Source: Cucumis sativus | Lineage: Eukaryota; Streptophyta; Magnoliopsida; Cucurbitales; Cucurbitaceae | Direction of reading: 5' to 3' | Length of the DNA: 64,000 nt | Assembly (NCBI RefSeq): GCF_000004075.3 | Contig: NC_026656.2 | Coordinates: 310,001-374,000, forward strand | Shown: in pieces, positions 23,725 to 42,415 of the stretch | How the letters are laid out: each line of letters begins with the position of its first letter | How positions within the stretch are numbered: the first letter of the stretch is position 1 | Translations under genes and position numbers: made by a program | Notes under the pieces: model-generated | What the model was told of the DNA's origin: nothing | Databases searched by the model: none | The model's input: only the letters and a program-made list of their open reading frames with translations

Positions 23725-26233
23725 AATTACCCCTTCCAAAGATTGTAGTTCCCTGTTATGTAAGAACTATGTTTAGATTCCACGAGCAGCCTGAGAGGTA
23801 TTTCTTTTTTCTCCTTTTCTCTCTATGTTTCTTACTGGAGATTGTTATATGTAGTGTACATATTCACTAATCTCCTTCATCTCTTCTCTTAATTTCCATC
23901 TATTAAACTTTAGGTTGGATCTCTTACCCACTGCTGTACTTGAAAAAAAAAGGTATTTTCATATAGCTTATGGAAGAATATATCTATGTATACAATAAAT
24001 CATAAATCTTATCCAAAGTTAAATAGTGGTGGTTATTTTCTCTTCATAAAGGTTCCCAAACCCAATGGCCGGAAATAAGTGATTCAAGGACGATAGGGAA
24101 AGGATAATTGCAATAGATAGACATTTGTTCAATATATAAATAAAAAAGGTTCTAGCTTTTAGATTTTAAAATTTTAATTTTAATTTGATTTTAAATCTCA
24201 ACTAAAACAGGTAGCAAATGAAAGAAACTCATGAAAATATAATTAATGTTTATATTGATTTTTTTTAAAAAAAAACAATTATATCTGTTGGATACATAAT
24301 TAAAAAATATTTTAGATCTTGTTTTTCCCACTGTTGATTGAATTCTTCCATTCATTATATCTCCTACATTGGATCATAAAAATCTAGAGAGAGATGAACT
24401 GTTTTAATTCAACATGTGATATTGTAAGATTCAAGCCCATTAATCATTTAATGAACAATAATATACGACTTCATCAATCAGTTGTGTTGACCTCAAATTG
24501 ATAAGTGAGACATAACTATTTAAATTGTGAAATCAACTGAATATTAATTTTCAATTTTTGTTATCTTTCCAACTCACCATATGGTTGCTAGTACGACATT
24601 TGGACCAATGCTCAAATATTTGATTGGTGGTAGTTCTACATCATATTAAATCATTCAATGTCTCTTATTTATTGAAAGCTAAGTAAAGTCTCATCTGTAT
24701 AATTACAATATTTTACAAGTTATTTATTGTATTTTAAATAATTTTGTAGCATACTTGAACTAAGAAATATAAATACAGGATGAAAGATAACTATATGTGA
24801 ACTATTGAAAGACGTATTTTCATTTTTTTCCATTCTACAAAAAGGTGGAAACTATTGCCAAGGTTTGCACAGGCTTGGTAGTTAACAGTTGTATTTTTCA
24901 AAAGTAAATATTTGCTTGTAACCTAAGATTTCTATAAATAAAAAAATGAAAAATAAAACAGAACAAGAAATAGAATTGGGGAATTTTGCTTCTAGTAGAT
25001 AGTGTGAAGTGCAGCAATGTAGATTGAATAAATAGGACTTCCTTTACTTGTGATTGTAACATGGCTAATATATAAGATAGTCTTATCAATTCAAATGGAC
25101 AAATGTGCATAAACGCCAAAATAGTAATAATAATATCTAACCATATAATAACAATCAACCTATTATTTTTGAAAATGAAAGATCAAATCAAATCTAGGGC
25201 AACTGTCAATTTTCTTTTGAATATAGAATTTTATGTATTAAATAAGTGATAAATTTTTATGGGGAGGTTTACTATATGAAATAGGAGACTATTTAATAAG
25301 TTTGGATAATTCTCCAACCTCTTCTCCTAATAGCGCTAACGGAAAAAAGCCACCAAACCATCCTACCATCCAAAGTACATCATAATATTACATTGACACT
25401 TTTTGGTCTGCGATGAAAAAGTTAGTTATTTGTAATTGGTAAATACTAAAGTAACAAGACAAGAATAATAAAATATAATTATATTTTTAAAAAACCAATA
25501 AAAAGGTTTATTGAAACTACATAGTTAATCCACAAGTCAAACCAACAATCATACTGTATTTGATAGGAGAAGGTTCAAAGGTATATATATATTCTTATGA
25601 TAAATGTAAAGAAGGTATAAACTATGGATTTGGGTTAATATTTAAATTTAAAGAGAGAATCCGTCAAAGTATCTTAGCAATTAATAATAATTGAAGTTAT
25701 TTGTAGAAAGTTATAAATTATATTAATGACAGGATACTAATGTCCATAATACTTTATATTATATAATTAATAATTGTAGTATAAGATGAGTATGTGAAGG
25801 ATGTAATTCTAAACTAGGGATGATGAAACCAAATTAATTCGAAAATAAATAAACAAATATTGGGTGAATGAATGCAAAAAGCGGTGGGAATTGAATTGGT
25901 TCGTCACCACGTCGCGCATTTGTAAAGTGTGGCATCTCTAGATTCTTGACATTTCTCTGCAGTCTGTTCAACTTCAAATTCCTATTATTTGATTTTGCTT
26001 CTCTCTATCTCTCTCTCTCTCTCGAATGTGAAATTTCTTTTCCCTCTTCTATTTTTGGTTTTCTTCCAGGATTCCTCTTCTCTCCTTTTGCCTTCATTCA
26101 TATCTTCACCGACTATATGTGAGTTTCCATTTCTCCCGCTCTTTCTCTCTCTCTCTCTCTATGCTGTTTATGCGCGCTTCATAATCTATTCTCCTCTTTC
26201 CAGAATCTCTCTCTCATTGTTCTTCTTGATTTC
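23725..26233. other. LCYE 3' flank and DGAT1 promoter
   Basis: This is AT-rich spacer of about 2.5 kb. The last 300 bases are a pyrimidine-rich leader with CT microsatellites (about 26003-26022 and 26141-26160). An ACGT core in a ccacgtcgc context at about 25907-25914 lies some 320 bp upstream of the DGAT1 ATG. No coding gene or complete transposon is apparent. Confidence 0.5.
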
Positions 26234-29200
26234 ATGGCGATCGCCGATACGCTTGAGAGTACTACCCCCTCGGATAGCTCTTTAAGCGACTTAGATGCCA
26301 CACGCTTCCTTCGTCGGAGACCGACTTCTGCTACCACCGCTGTAACTGAGTCCGATACAATTTTCAGACCGGACATTCGTGGTACTCATACTTCGCCTCC
26401 AGATCATGCAGCTGTTAATGGTTTATTGCCTGCCAAGAGCTTTCAGGAGGATAATGAACGAAATGACGCTGTTGAAAATCCGAATCTAATGGAAACGGAG
26501 AAGGTTTCTGGTGAAATGGCTGAGAGTCGAGGCGAAGCCAATTCTGATGTTTCTGCTGTGAAATTTGCTTATCGACCTTCTGCTCCGGCTCATAGACGAG
26601 TGAAGGAAAGTCCTCTAAGCTCTGATGCGATATTCAGACAGGTAGGTGGTAATTCTTGTTTATTTTAGCTTCGGCTTCAATATAATTGTACTCACCATTA
26701 CAATCGCACACACTCACACATATATATCAGTTCTTCCGTTTAGCTATCATAAGTAGGCTTGAACAGTATAGCTGGAACCTGGAATCATTAAACAGCTATC
26801 TAAAGTCGATTTTCTGTTTCTACGTGAAATCATGCTTACGCCGACTGCTTTTCGGAGAAATTTTTTCTGTGATGAGAACAACTTAACTTGCATTGTCATC
26901 GAGTATATCGTACTCTCAAGAACTATGGAGTCTGGATAACATGCCGTGTTATTTCTGGCCTAAGGTTTTAGATCTGATTTGATGGTTAATGAATATATAT
27001 AATGCTGATAATTTTGTTAACTTTAAATGACAGAGCCACGCAGGTTTGTTCAACCTCTGTATAGTAGTGCTTGTTGCGGTAAACAGTAGACTAATCATTG
27101 AGAATCTTATGAAGGTGTGCCTCCTCTATACTCTGTTCATGTAAACTTGGCTCACAACAATTTAGAAGAAGTTAAATCCATTCAGTGGTCGTTTTTTTAC
27201 GTATTTCTTCCATTGTTTTTCATTTGGTCTATTCTGGAAGAGTAATATCTGTCTTCTCTTTTTCCCTCGTTTGGTTACTTTCTGCAGTATGGCTTGTTAA
27301 TTCAAACCGGTTTTTGGTTTAGTTCAAGATCCTTGCGAGACTGGCCACTTCTAATGTGTTGGTAAGTTCTCTATTGTTTCTTGTGCTACTAAATTAAGAT
27401 GCATGAGCTATTACTGATTTATTGGTGTATGCATTTCAAATTATTATCTGATATTAGGCAATGCCTCGCTCTTGCAGCCTTTCTCTCCCTGTCTTCCCTC
27501 TTTCTGCCTTTCTTGTTGAGAAGTTAGCTTCACAGAAAGATATATCTGAACCTGTACGTTTTCTTGGTTAACTCTATTGAAAATCTCTCTTCTTCTATTT
27601 CCTTGACGTTTTCAGGATAATAGTTGTTTCTTTGGGTGGATTCTGACTGTATATATGATAATTAGATGCTTAATGGCTGAAATTGTAATTGCAGGTTATT
27701 ATTTTTCTTCATATCATCATAACCACTACTGCAGTTCTGTATCCAGTTTTTATGATTCTCAGGTCAGTTATGGTTTACTCTGCCCATTTGGAAACTCACT
27801 GGAAAAGATTATCAATTGAATGAGAACAATGTTAAGATAATTTCTCATTTTATTTATATATTCTTACCTATGTCTTAACATTATGAAATTTCTTATATAA
27901 GTGAAGGGAGGGTTGATGTTATTATATATTTTTAACCTTGACATAAGGCTTTAGAAGAGGTAATGAAACCGTGCTGACTTTGGCAAGATAGTTATGGATG
28001 TTTTATGCATAGTTATCTTGCAATGTTGTTTTCAGAAATCAGAACAGTGTGTAAAATCTGGTCTAATTTGCTTGATGAAAAAATAGAGACTGCCTAGCTT
28101 CATCTAGCTACACAGTCTAGCTTCATAAAGATTATCATTAACATTCTCACTATCTATTATATAATTAGGAAGGGCATGTCGGCATTTACTTTCATTGGAG
28201 CCTTGTATGCTGGACACTATTATTCTTAATATCTATAATTGTACTTGCGTAAGTAGTATACCATTTAATCTCCTCTGCTTTCTGAATATTCTGGAGAATG
28301 TAATCTACTGTTTGTCTATGGGAATGATGCTAGATTCTATGATCCTAACTGAAATCTCAGAATATAAATTTGAAGCCTACAATCTGATTTTATGATTTTA
28401 AACTGGGCAGGTTTGACTCTGCTGTTTTGTCTGGTGTAACCTTGATGCTATTTGCATGCATTGTCTGGTTGAAATTGGTTTCATATGCCCATACCAATCA
28501 TGACATGAGAAAAATTTCCAGATCAGTTGATCAGGTATCAATCTGGTTTCCTTTCATAGGTCCGAACAAATTGTTTCTTGTAGGAAAATAGTATTCATTG
28601 AGCTGTATTGAAGTTCCTAATAAATTATTAATTTAAATTACAGTGTTTTATTTGATTGTTAATGTTATTATTTCTCATTCAAAAGAATATTATTGAACAT
28701 TTTAAGTTTAGAACTGAGGGTACGGAACCAAGAGCCAGATTTGATTAGATAGCTTACTTTTTACTGGCTTTTCCAAGTTTATTTGAAGCTATGCTCTTAA
28801 ATTTTATCCTCTTCATTCTGTGCTATGGTTAGAAATATGTATATTATCATTATTTCTGCATGATGCTTGATGTTTTGCTATCTGTCTGTTCTAATGTAAT
28901 AAAGTTATTTCTTTAGGGAGATGTCTTGCCTAGTTCCCTGGATGCAGAGGACCCTCACAATGATAGCTTCAAGAGTTTGGTTTACTTTATGCTTGCTCCA
29001 ACTTTATGTTATCAGGTATTGTGCTTATGCGAAAATGTACCAGACTTCCTTATGTTCATGAATCATGTGTAGATAAATTGCTTATCCATGTTTCTGTTAA
29101 CCCACTGTGATTGGTTCTGTTCCTGTTGATGGGAAATTTTTGCATTGTTTTCACAGCCAAGCTACCCACGAACAGCACACATACGAAAGGGTTGGGTGGT

Positions 29201-32200
29201 TCGACAATTTATTAAGCTAATAATATTTACAGGTGTTATGGGTTTCATTATTGAACAGGTATTGCCTGCACTTAAATCCTAATAATTTCCCGGCTCTGCT
29301 TTATTTTTAAGCTGCATAACTTGATGAATCTTTTGTGTTTCAAATTTTTGATCTTGCAGTACATAAATCCCATCGTCAAAAATTCTCAACACCCTTTAAA
29401 GGGTAACCTTTTGTATGCTACAGAGAGGATCCTAAAGCTTTCTGTGCCAAATTTATATGTTTGGCTCTGCATGTTCTACTGCTTTTTCCACCTTTGGTAT
29501 GTTTTTGCAGCAGTTAGAACGTTTTGGATGAAATTGCTTTGTTGAGCTTTGAAATTAAGAAGTTTGATTTCACCTGATAGGTTAAATATATTGGCGGAGC
29601 TTCTTTGTTTTGGAGATCGGGAGTTTTACAAGGACTGGTGGAATGCCAAAACAGTTGAAGAGGTTATATATATATGCCCAGTGAAAAATTATTTCTTACG
29701 CTTTCTTCACCCCTTCCGTTTTTGGAAGATAATTTTAACCATTTGTCTTGATTTTGTGGATTTTCCTTTGGCACCATGGCTGCAGTATTGGAGAATGTGG
29801 AATATGGTACGTTGCTCAATCCACTTTTTCAAAGTGATTTTCTTTTTCAGCTGTGATCTATCATTTCGCTGTTAGTTATATTTTTAGTTCATAGTACAAT
29901 CATTACTTACTAAGTGCTTGTATGACGTGCACACACTGAATTCCTACTACTGCATACTAGCTCTAATCACAGTCACTAATTATGTCTGAAATTAACCGTG
30001 TATAAAAGAAAGAGATGGTGAAATTAATTGTGCAACTGATTTGACTTCTGTAAACAGCCTGTCCACAAATGGATGGTTCGCCACATCTATTTTCCATGCC
30101 TAAGGAATGGGATACCGAAGGTACTAAATTTACACTGTACTTTGTCCTATTTTTTATTTTTTAGATAATTATTTGGTGTCAGCTTCGTGTATTGACATTT
30201 TATAGAATATATATTTACCATATTAACCTTTAAATGTTGATTTAACTTTTTACTGATATAATAAAAAAATGCATGAAAATATTTAAATTGATAAATACTT
30301 GGTGCTGGTTCCCCTATTGTTATTGATAAGGTTAAGTTCGTTACATTTATTTACCAAATGGACGAAGATGGTTATGTTATTTTATTGAAATTGTTACTTT
30401 CAATAAAGAGAGAGAGAGAGATAACGCATGTGATCACTGAAGAAAAATGAACACACCTTGGTGGTCTTGTCACTATTTATTAAGGATCAGTGATCTCAGC
30501 ACCCAAAAGATGATTTCGTTTCATTACTCAAAATATTCTGTTTGGTAAATGCTTTATCAAAATTTCACTTTCAATCAATCTCCAATTCATCTACAATTAT
30601 TAAATAATAGTGTAAGGGTAGGCAGGTAGGCGACAGAGGTAATAAATCTGACCAAGGAATTTTGGCATCTATTTATCCAATGTGATAACATTTAACATGA
30701 TGTTTATTATAGGCACGGCACAAACATTTTTGCAGTACTTTTTGCTTGACCACAAGCTTACTCCTAACCTTGGCCACATGATTTCTCCTTTCTTATTGAT
30801 GGCCTATGGCTGAAAAAGAAACACTTATCTTTTGGAACTTACTGAATGACGAGCACTTATCTGCTTTTTAAATCAAATTTGATTTGGTGAATTGAGTTGG
30901 GACATTCATTATAGGAGCTCATTCAAGAATGGAATCTACACAAGATTCTTCACTCACCTTTTTATGAGCGATATATTATAAACTAATTGTAAACCTGCCA
31001 CAATCAATTTTGTGTTATCTGCTGCATTGTTTGACTTTGTTCATCTAGTCCTAGAGAAGACTTGTCCATCTGCCAATTTCTTATCCTGGACTCTAAAAAT
31101 TTCATGTGTGAACTGAGCATTAAATTCAAATTCTTTAATTGTTGTATAGAAAATTATTGCATTAATTGCTGTGTTTTTTCCCCTAAACAAACACGTGCAG
31201 GGAGTAGCAGTTGTAATTGCATTTCTAGTTTCTGCGGTGTTCCATGAGGTATAATGCTTGCTTCTCATTTATCAGTGTTATTATCTCCTAGCTTTTCTAA
31301 AGTTTTGTTTGTTACGCTTCATCGAACTTTTGGCTTGTGGGAATAAGGAAAATTTTGTTTATACTCGAACCATGATTGAATGATTTGGAATTTTCATAGC
31401 TTCAATTCTAATGCAAACAATTATCTTTTCTGCTCTTGTTCTGCACCAAGTTCAGGAAAGATATAAAAGAGGAGCAATATACTTCGTTCTTGTCAATTGT
31501 AAAAAAAAAATAAAAAAAAAAATTAAAAATCCAATCTCAATTTAAAGCCAATATATATTTAATTTGAATCAATTTTAATAGTGTTATGATCTATGGAATT
31601 GCCCTCTTTACTTGCCTCTTCAAACTTTGATGCAAAAAGACCTGTCGTGTTGACATAAATGTTCCACGATTATTGAGTACAATCATAATGTTTGGTGGAG
31701 GGTTAGTCTATATTGTATTATTCTATTTAAATTCCTTGTGGTTTTTATTTCTGCAGTTGTGCATCGCTGTTCCTTGCCACATGTTCAAACTATGGGCTTT
31801 TATTGGAATTATGTTTCAGGTCAAATCTTTTCACTTCATTTTGTTATGAAATTTCACATCATATCCCCTTGTGCTGGACGTGAATCCGTTGGTCCCCTGT
31901 CTTCTTTTTTGCTCTTTGCTTCAACTGTTTTCTTGCTTGATGCAGGTTCCGCTGGTTTTAATAACAAATTACCTACAAAATATGTTCCAAAACTCTATGG
32001 TATGCCACTCTCTTCCAAGAAAATATCAAATTTACACATGAATCTTCAAGTTTGCAGTACCTAAAAGTGAACTTGTTGTCCATTAAAGTAAAATATCAGA
32101 GATACTTCATCTGAATTCAGAACTTGGCGTGATAAGAAAAAGCATATTCTGTTCGTTTCTATAAAACTGAATATGCAATTATGCATGTTTGCTCTCTGTT

Positions 32201-32314
32201 TTTGAATGTCAGGTTGGGAACATGATCTTCTGGTTCATATTCAGTATTCTAGGTCAACCAATGAGCGTGCTACTCTATTATCATGACTTGATGAACCGCA
32301 AAGGGATTGACTAA
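26234..32314 (+). CDS. DGAT1: Diacylglycerol O-acyltransferase 1 (DGAT1/TAG1)
   Basis: Sixteen exons (26234-26641, 27034-27114, 27288-27361, 27478-27553, 27695-27762, 28411-28534, 28917-29015, 29157-29258, 29360-29496, 29581-29662, 29786-29806, 30058-30120, 31201-31248, 31757-31819, 31946-31999, 32213-32314) encode 533 residues. The enzyme acylates diacylglycerol with acyl-CoA to make triacylglycerol in the ER membrane. Order: a disordered acidic N terminus with FLRRRP, the acyl-CoA binding region (FKFAYR-like KFAYRPSAPAHRRVKESPLSSDAIF), then hydrophobic MBOAT segments, YPRTAHIRKGW, FGDREFYKDWWNAKTVEEYW, and the catalytic-histidine segment SAVFHELCIAVP. The C terminus ends YYHDLMNRKGID. The sixteen-exon layout is the one known for plant DGAT1. 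The eleventh exon is only 21 nt. The donor of exon 10 (GTTATA) is weak. Confidence 0.97.
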
Positions 32315-33282
32315 GACCCTACTATGGACGGTAGCAATCCCACCACCCTGTTTCATTAAATCAAATCCTCAACTGCTTTTACTAGTTTTTGTATTCTTCT
32401 TCTTTACCTTCTGAAATCCGATTCAATTGTTTTCCTATTAAACTTATACTTGTAAATTGATTTAGGCTTCTTTCTAATTCCACATGGTTTTCAGACTACT
32501 ACTCTACCGGAGCTTCATTACCAAAAGATAAAACGTCCAGCCACGACTATAATAAAACGTTCCAACACAATGGCCAATTTCTAGAAAGGTTCCTATTTTA
32601 TCATCATAACCTCACTTTATAAAACCATTTTATTGCATGCTAGATTTTAAGTTCTCAGACCGTCACAACGTTCTTAGCTAGTGAATTATCAATGGAAGGT
32701 TCTAATTTAGTTTCACTTCAAATAGCAAATTTGGACTTTTTCAAGAATAATAAAAAATAAAAACTATTTAAAGATATCATACATTTGATTTTACTATAAT
32801 GTACAAATAATTTTTTCCATTGTCACTTTTTATAATTCTTCATTATTTTTAAATAGCGAAGTCTACTAAGTATTTTCAAATATGGTAATGTGGCAAAATG
32901 CTTACCATTTTCCCTTCTTTTTTATTGAAAACGTAAAGATGGATTGAAGTGTAAACGGAAAAGGAAGTATGAGCTGGAGATTTGAAAGCGTAACCATATA
33001 CACGGGCAATTTACGTTTTAATATGGATGGTAAAAAAGTATGTTAAATAGTGGGACGAATTTGTGAAGGACTTTACAATAACAAATCCCAAATAAAAGAC
33101 TTTAGTGGGTTTGTTTGTTGTCTGAGGAATCATAAATTGGAGTATGTTTCCGAATCACCACACCCCTTTTTAAATGGAGAAGAAGAAAATCCCTCCCAAT
33201 ATCCTAGAGCGGCAAATTGCATGAGTATTGTCCCACACCGGAAGGAAAAATTCTTGTACAAAGTGAGCTTTTTTTTACTTTT
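32315..33282. other. Convergent 3' flanks of DGAT1 and CKL
   Basis: AT-rich sequence lies between two genes that end toward each other. No gene or repeat is evident. A small open frame at 33050-33286 shows no known motif. Confidence 0.5.
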
Positions 33283-37784
<4,502 letters not shown>

Positions 37785-38131
37785 CCGGGAAGGGGAAAAA
37801 GGAGGAGGAAGAAGAAGAGGAAGAAAGAGAAAGGTAGAGATTGAAGAAGATTAGGAGAAGTTGAAGATAGAATCGAGGGAGTAGAGGGCGAAGAATTCAA
37901 AATTCAGCGCCATGAGAAGGGAGAGAAGAAGAATCGGAGGTTCATGGGATTAAGAAATGAAAGGAAAGGAAAGGGAGAAAATGAAATTAGAGATCTAGGG
38001 CAGGAATTTTGGTTATCATTTTCTTTGGATCACTCCATAGGCTTAGGGTTGGGTTAAAAACCTTTTAATAAATACGGTATGTTTTACTCCTAACGGAAAT
38101 GGAATTCGGAGAAAATATAATCAATTTTGAC

Positions 38132-38140
<9 letters not shown>

Positions 38141-38181
<41 letters not shown>
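38141..38181. repeat. Compound (CT)n(TA)n microsatellite
   Basis: About 12 CT units pass directly into about 8 TA units. A purine tract of agaaaa/aaaagg units follows at 38188-38231. Confidence 0.9.
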
Positions 38182-39312
38182 TCAAGAGAGAAAAAGAAAA
38201 AGAAAAAGAAAAAGGAAAAGGAAAAGAAAGAAAAAAGTCGTTACTGTCGCTATTGATTATCTGCTGAACTTAGCGCTCTTCTTTGCTTTCACTTTTCAAC
38301 TCTCCCTTTCGTTGTTGATTATGAGAATTTATATCATTTCATTTTAATTTTTGGAGCAAACTCTACATTTATGGTAAGGTTATCTCCCACTATACTAAAA
38401 CAAAAAAAAAAAAACCAAAGTATTTACAAAATTATAACCATATATATACGGCCAGCAATAATCAAAATAAATTAGTATTTATATTTTCTATTACTAATAT
38501 AGTGTATTTGTTAGATTTTTAATCTAATATATTTGAAGAAAAAAATAAGTTTAATTTTTTATATATCCACACGGGCTCGCCTACGTGCGCACCTCAACTA
38601 ATCTTACAATCCAACAAAAACAATTATAAAAATAAAGTTGTTTAATGAACTCTATAAATTTTAATAAATTCTTAAATTATCAATTTTACGTCTAAAAAAA
38701 CTATATTTTTTTTACTTCACATGCGATTGAAAGTTCAAGAAGTATTACTCGCACTAATGTGATACTTTAACACTTTACCTTTCAAAACCTAAATTATCAC
38801 TTGATTTAATTTGAATTATTGATGTTGAGTTAATTTTGAAAATCATGGTTAAATTTATTTTCAAAACGAAAGATGAACTGTTTATGTATGTTATAAGAAA
38901 TGTAATCGGAATGTTATTTTTTATTGGATTATGAAAGTGAAGGTAAGGGGTAAAGTATGTTAGTGTCGTATAAAACCTCTAAGGACATTACTACATTGTT
39001 TGGGTTGAAATAAATTAAAGTAAGAACGTGTTTTAAAGGCATTAACAAATATATAAATAAATTTAGCGCCATGAAAATAACGTGAGAGTATTATTTTATA
39101 TTTTGAAAAAGAAGAAGAAGAAGAAGAAGAAGGTGAGAGAATGAAGAGAGTGGAGGTGGGAAGGCAAAGTGAAAACGCGTGTTTAAAAGTGAGTCAGCCC
39201 CATGAATGCTAATAAAATGCAGCCACCTCATCACTCACCACCTTATTACCGCCTAACTTTCACGCCAAATTTAACCCTCCCTTCACACCCTTCCTCTTCA
39301 TGCAATAATCTA

Positions 39313-39320
<8 letters not shown>

Positions 39321-39375
<55 letters not shown>
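39321..39375. repeat. Compound (CT)15(AT)12 microsatellite
   Basis: Fifteen CT units (39321-39350) are followed by about twelve AT units. The architecture matches the locus 1.2 kb to the left. Confidence 0.92.
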
Positions 39376-39382
<7 letters not shown>

Positions 39383-39776
39383 GTATTGTGGTTCATTTTT
39401 TCTATTTTTAAAAATATCCATTTTATTAGCCTTTCTATTTTGAATTTTAATTTGTTTTGGTATTTGTGCTTTCAAAAATTTTCATTTTAGTTAAAATACT
39501 TTTAAGAAGTTAAAAAAAAAAAACTAAAGGAAATCAATGTAGAATTGAACCAAAATAAGCTTGAATTAAATTAGTGTTTTAACCTATGATCTTTTGTTTA
39601 ACCATTTAACATCTATCTATCCTTTTCATATTTATAGGAGTTGTTTTGGGCGTCAATTTAAGTTATAAAATCTAAATCTAAAAATACGTGTAAAGTCTAA
39701 TTTAATTATTGAATAAATAGGTATCAACTAATTGAGTATTTCTACTTCACGATTTGTAATTTAAAAAATAATAATC

Positions 39777-39852
39777 ATATTAAAATTAATAGTATTTCTT
39801 ATATTTAAATTACAAATGGTATTATATTAAAATTTAATAGTATTTCTTATAT
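39777..39852. repeat. Short direct repeat, two 28-29 bp copies
   Basis: The copies at 39777-39804 and 39824-39852 share the core taatagtatttcttatat and differ by a single inserted t. They are 47 bp apart start to start. They look like a local duplication. Confidence 0.75.
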
Positions 39853-40730
39853 GTGTAGTTTGGTTGTTACAAAATCGACGAAGAAAAAAGTCTACAAAAA
39901 TTTTGTAACACAAAATGATGTGGGTGAATTTAATGAGTTAATATAGTTCAATTTGATACCCGTCTACAATTAAGAATAGGTTATCGAGGAGTAAAAAAAA
40001 CAATAACTAAACTATCATATCCACCAAAAACAATTTGTTTCTATTTTTGTCTCCAACGTTGGCTGTTTTAGTCCCTAATATCCAAAAATCATTTGAAAAT
40101 GTCAATAAATTGATTTTTTTTTATATAGAAAAAGGACTAAGACAAAAATAATTTAATAGTTAACTTGTGATTAAATTTGTTGACTTGTTTTTTAATAAGT
40201 TGAAAATTGATCACAATTTCCTAGAAAGAATTTGTTGCCCAACTATTAAGATATTAAGAAACTAAACTCTTAACCTTTGCTCATTTCTTAAAATAATTTA
40301 GAAGTTAAACTAGTAAATACTCAAATCTTAATTTAACAAAGTTAACTTGCATATTTATTTCAACATATATAATTGCACATACTGTACTGTACTCTATCGT
40401 ATGTTATAAACCTAATCACCAACAGAAAATCAAAAGATTTACAAACTAATTCCAAATTCTATAAATCTCAAATCCCAAAAGCATGTAAGACTGTAAGTAA
40501 CAAACTGATGTATTTAGTATTTATAACCACAAACTTCCCAGTCAAATTACAAATATGCAACTATTGATATTCCCTACCACTATATATAGTCTATAACCCA
40601 ACAGCACATTTACTGCAGAAATTCCATCTCCAAATCTGCAAAGGTATGAAAGTAACATAACATCAAATTTTTCTGGTTAATATGGAATGATACGTGCAGG
40701 GCATTTTGTAATTATTCAGTAAGAAAGTAC

Positions 40731-42415
40731 TTATGGAATGGATCCTACAAAACCATAGAAACCTTGTTTCTGTACATAACCTGAGGGGCAATCTTGAGGC
40801 TTATTGAGCAGATCATCCAGTTTCAGGAAAAAATTGGAGTCATTACTACTCATTCCTTCATCAACAACCATACTCTCTGGTCTATTGGATGCTTGGAAGG
40901 GTGTTTCGATCGGTCCGATCGGTCCAGGTTCGATTACTTCCGGAAAGATTTCAGTGAGTTCGGAGTGCAAGCTCAATAGCTCTTCTTGGACTTGATTTTG
41001 AAAATTGACATCCTCAGATATGTCGAGGCCAAGATTTTGATGTGCTTGAATTCCAAGTATTTTCATCTTCTTTCCGAACTCATGATCCCCATTATTAAGC
41101 TCCATCTTCATTCTAAGCATCCTTTTCTGAAGCAACTGTCGACAAAACGCAGGGTTTTTCGACATTTTGGCAAGGAAATAGAACATTTGTTGATGCTTGG
41201 ATTCGGCACGTCGAACACGTTCTTCAACGAGGGTGAGTTGATTGTGTGAGTCCTGCTGCTGCTCTCTCAATTTGGACATCTCCACTCTTAAAATGTTGTT
41301 ATCAGTTCTAAGAGTTTGTAGTGGTTCTGTTTCCACCAGTAGTGGCTTTGTCAAATCTTCTAAAGTAGTATTATTGATGGATAAGCCTAAATGTCGTTGC
41401 TGCTTCTTGTGATTGTTATTGTACTTGTTTTTTCTCTTAATATTCTTCAGTAAATGTTTCTTCCCTCCTTGAAATCCTTCATTTGCAAACTCCCATTTAT
41501 CAGAATCGATCTTCCTAAAACCCTGCAATATATAATCCCCACAAATCAGCAATAATACTTATGGCTACACCAAAGTACATATTCTATACCCCATGAAGAC
41601 TAAAAATGTGTTTGGTCTAACAACCTACGTTTACCATTCAAGTTTCCATGTTTATATCCATAAACTCTATCTTCCCTTTCTTTTTCTAATGTTTTTTTAA
41701 CTTCCAACTAAACAACTATTCACTATCACCAAAGCAACGTCCAAAGAACAATACATTTGTCTACGTTCCAAATACCTTGCATATATATCGATTATAAAAA
41801 ATTCAAATCCACACAGTTGAAAACTGAAGTTCTAAAATTAGAAAACCTAAAGAAAAAACACTTAATGGTTTTGATATAATCCTAGGTGTTACTAACTTCC
41901 TTTGTTAATTTGTTTCAGTACAACTAAACCACAGAAACTAGTTAATAAACTAATATTTTCTAAGGAAATAAAATAAGAACAATATTTTTAAAAGAAATTA
42001 AATAATAAAAAAGCATATATATATAGAGAGAGAGAAATTAAAATAAATATATACTGACATAAGTATTGAGCTGGCGGATGAAACTGGAGAAATTGGAGTG
42101 CTTGAAGTATTTAGGAAGAAGGAATTTAGAGAGTTGATGAGAATCCCAAACAATGAAACTCTTACGAGTTTCACTCCAAGATACAACCGGGTCGGTTTCC
42201 GGATCCTCCACCATCTCATAAGTTTTCTTCAAGAACGGCGGTGGCCCTACATCATGCAATCCTTCCATTGGTTTCACCCAAACCCCGTCCTTATTCATCG
42301 TCGTCGCCGCCGTGCTTACTTCATCTTTCTCCTCTTCTTCCTTTACCTCACTCATCTTTTCATCCACCGACTCGCCGCTTCCAGTTTCAGCACCGTCGTC
42401 GTCAGGGAGGATCAT
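40731..42415 (-). CDS. Class A heat shock transcription factor, probably HSFA9-like
   Basis: Two exons (42415-42059, 41522-40731) encode 382 residues. The single intron falls after RQLNTY inside the DNA-binding domain, the conserved position in all plant HSFs. The domain (about 58-152) reads [60 protein letters not shown]. The basic stretch [13 protein letters not shown] follows, then a heptad-rich HR-A/B region ([18 protein letters not shown] to [13 protein letters not shown]) with the extended class A spacing. [14 protein letters not shown] favours HSFA9, a seed-maturation factor. A2 is the alternative. A hydrophobic/acidic FFLKLDDLL near the C terminus may serve as an activation (AHA-like) motif. 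The N terminus is acidic. The subclass is uncertain; membership of class A is secure. Confidence 0.9.

Larger units (their letters stand above)
37785..40730. other. Spacer between CKL and HSF: CKL promoter and HSF 3' flank
   Basis: The CKL leader (37785-38040) is rich in ga on the plus strand. Further right are two compound CT/TA microsatellites, an aaaag-type purine tract (38188-38231), a gaa tract (about 39107-39132) and a short direct repeat at 39777-39852. The rest is AT-rich, with no gene seen. Confidence 0.5.
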
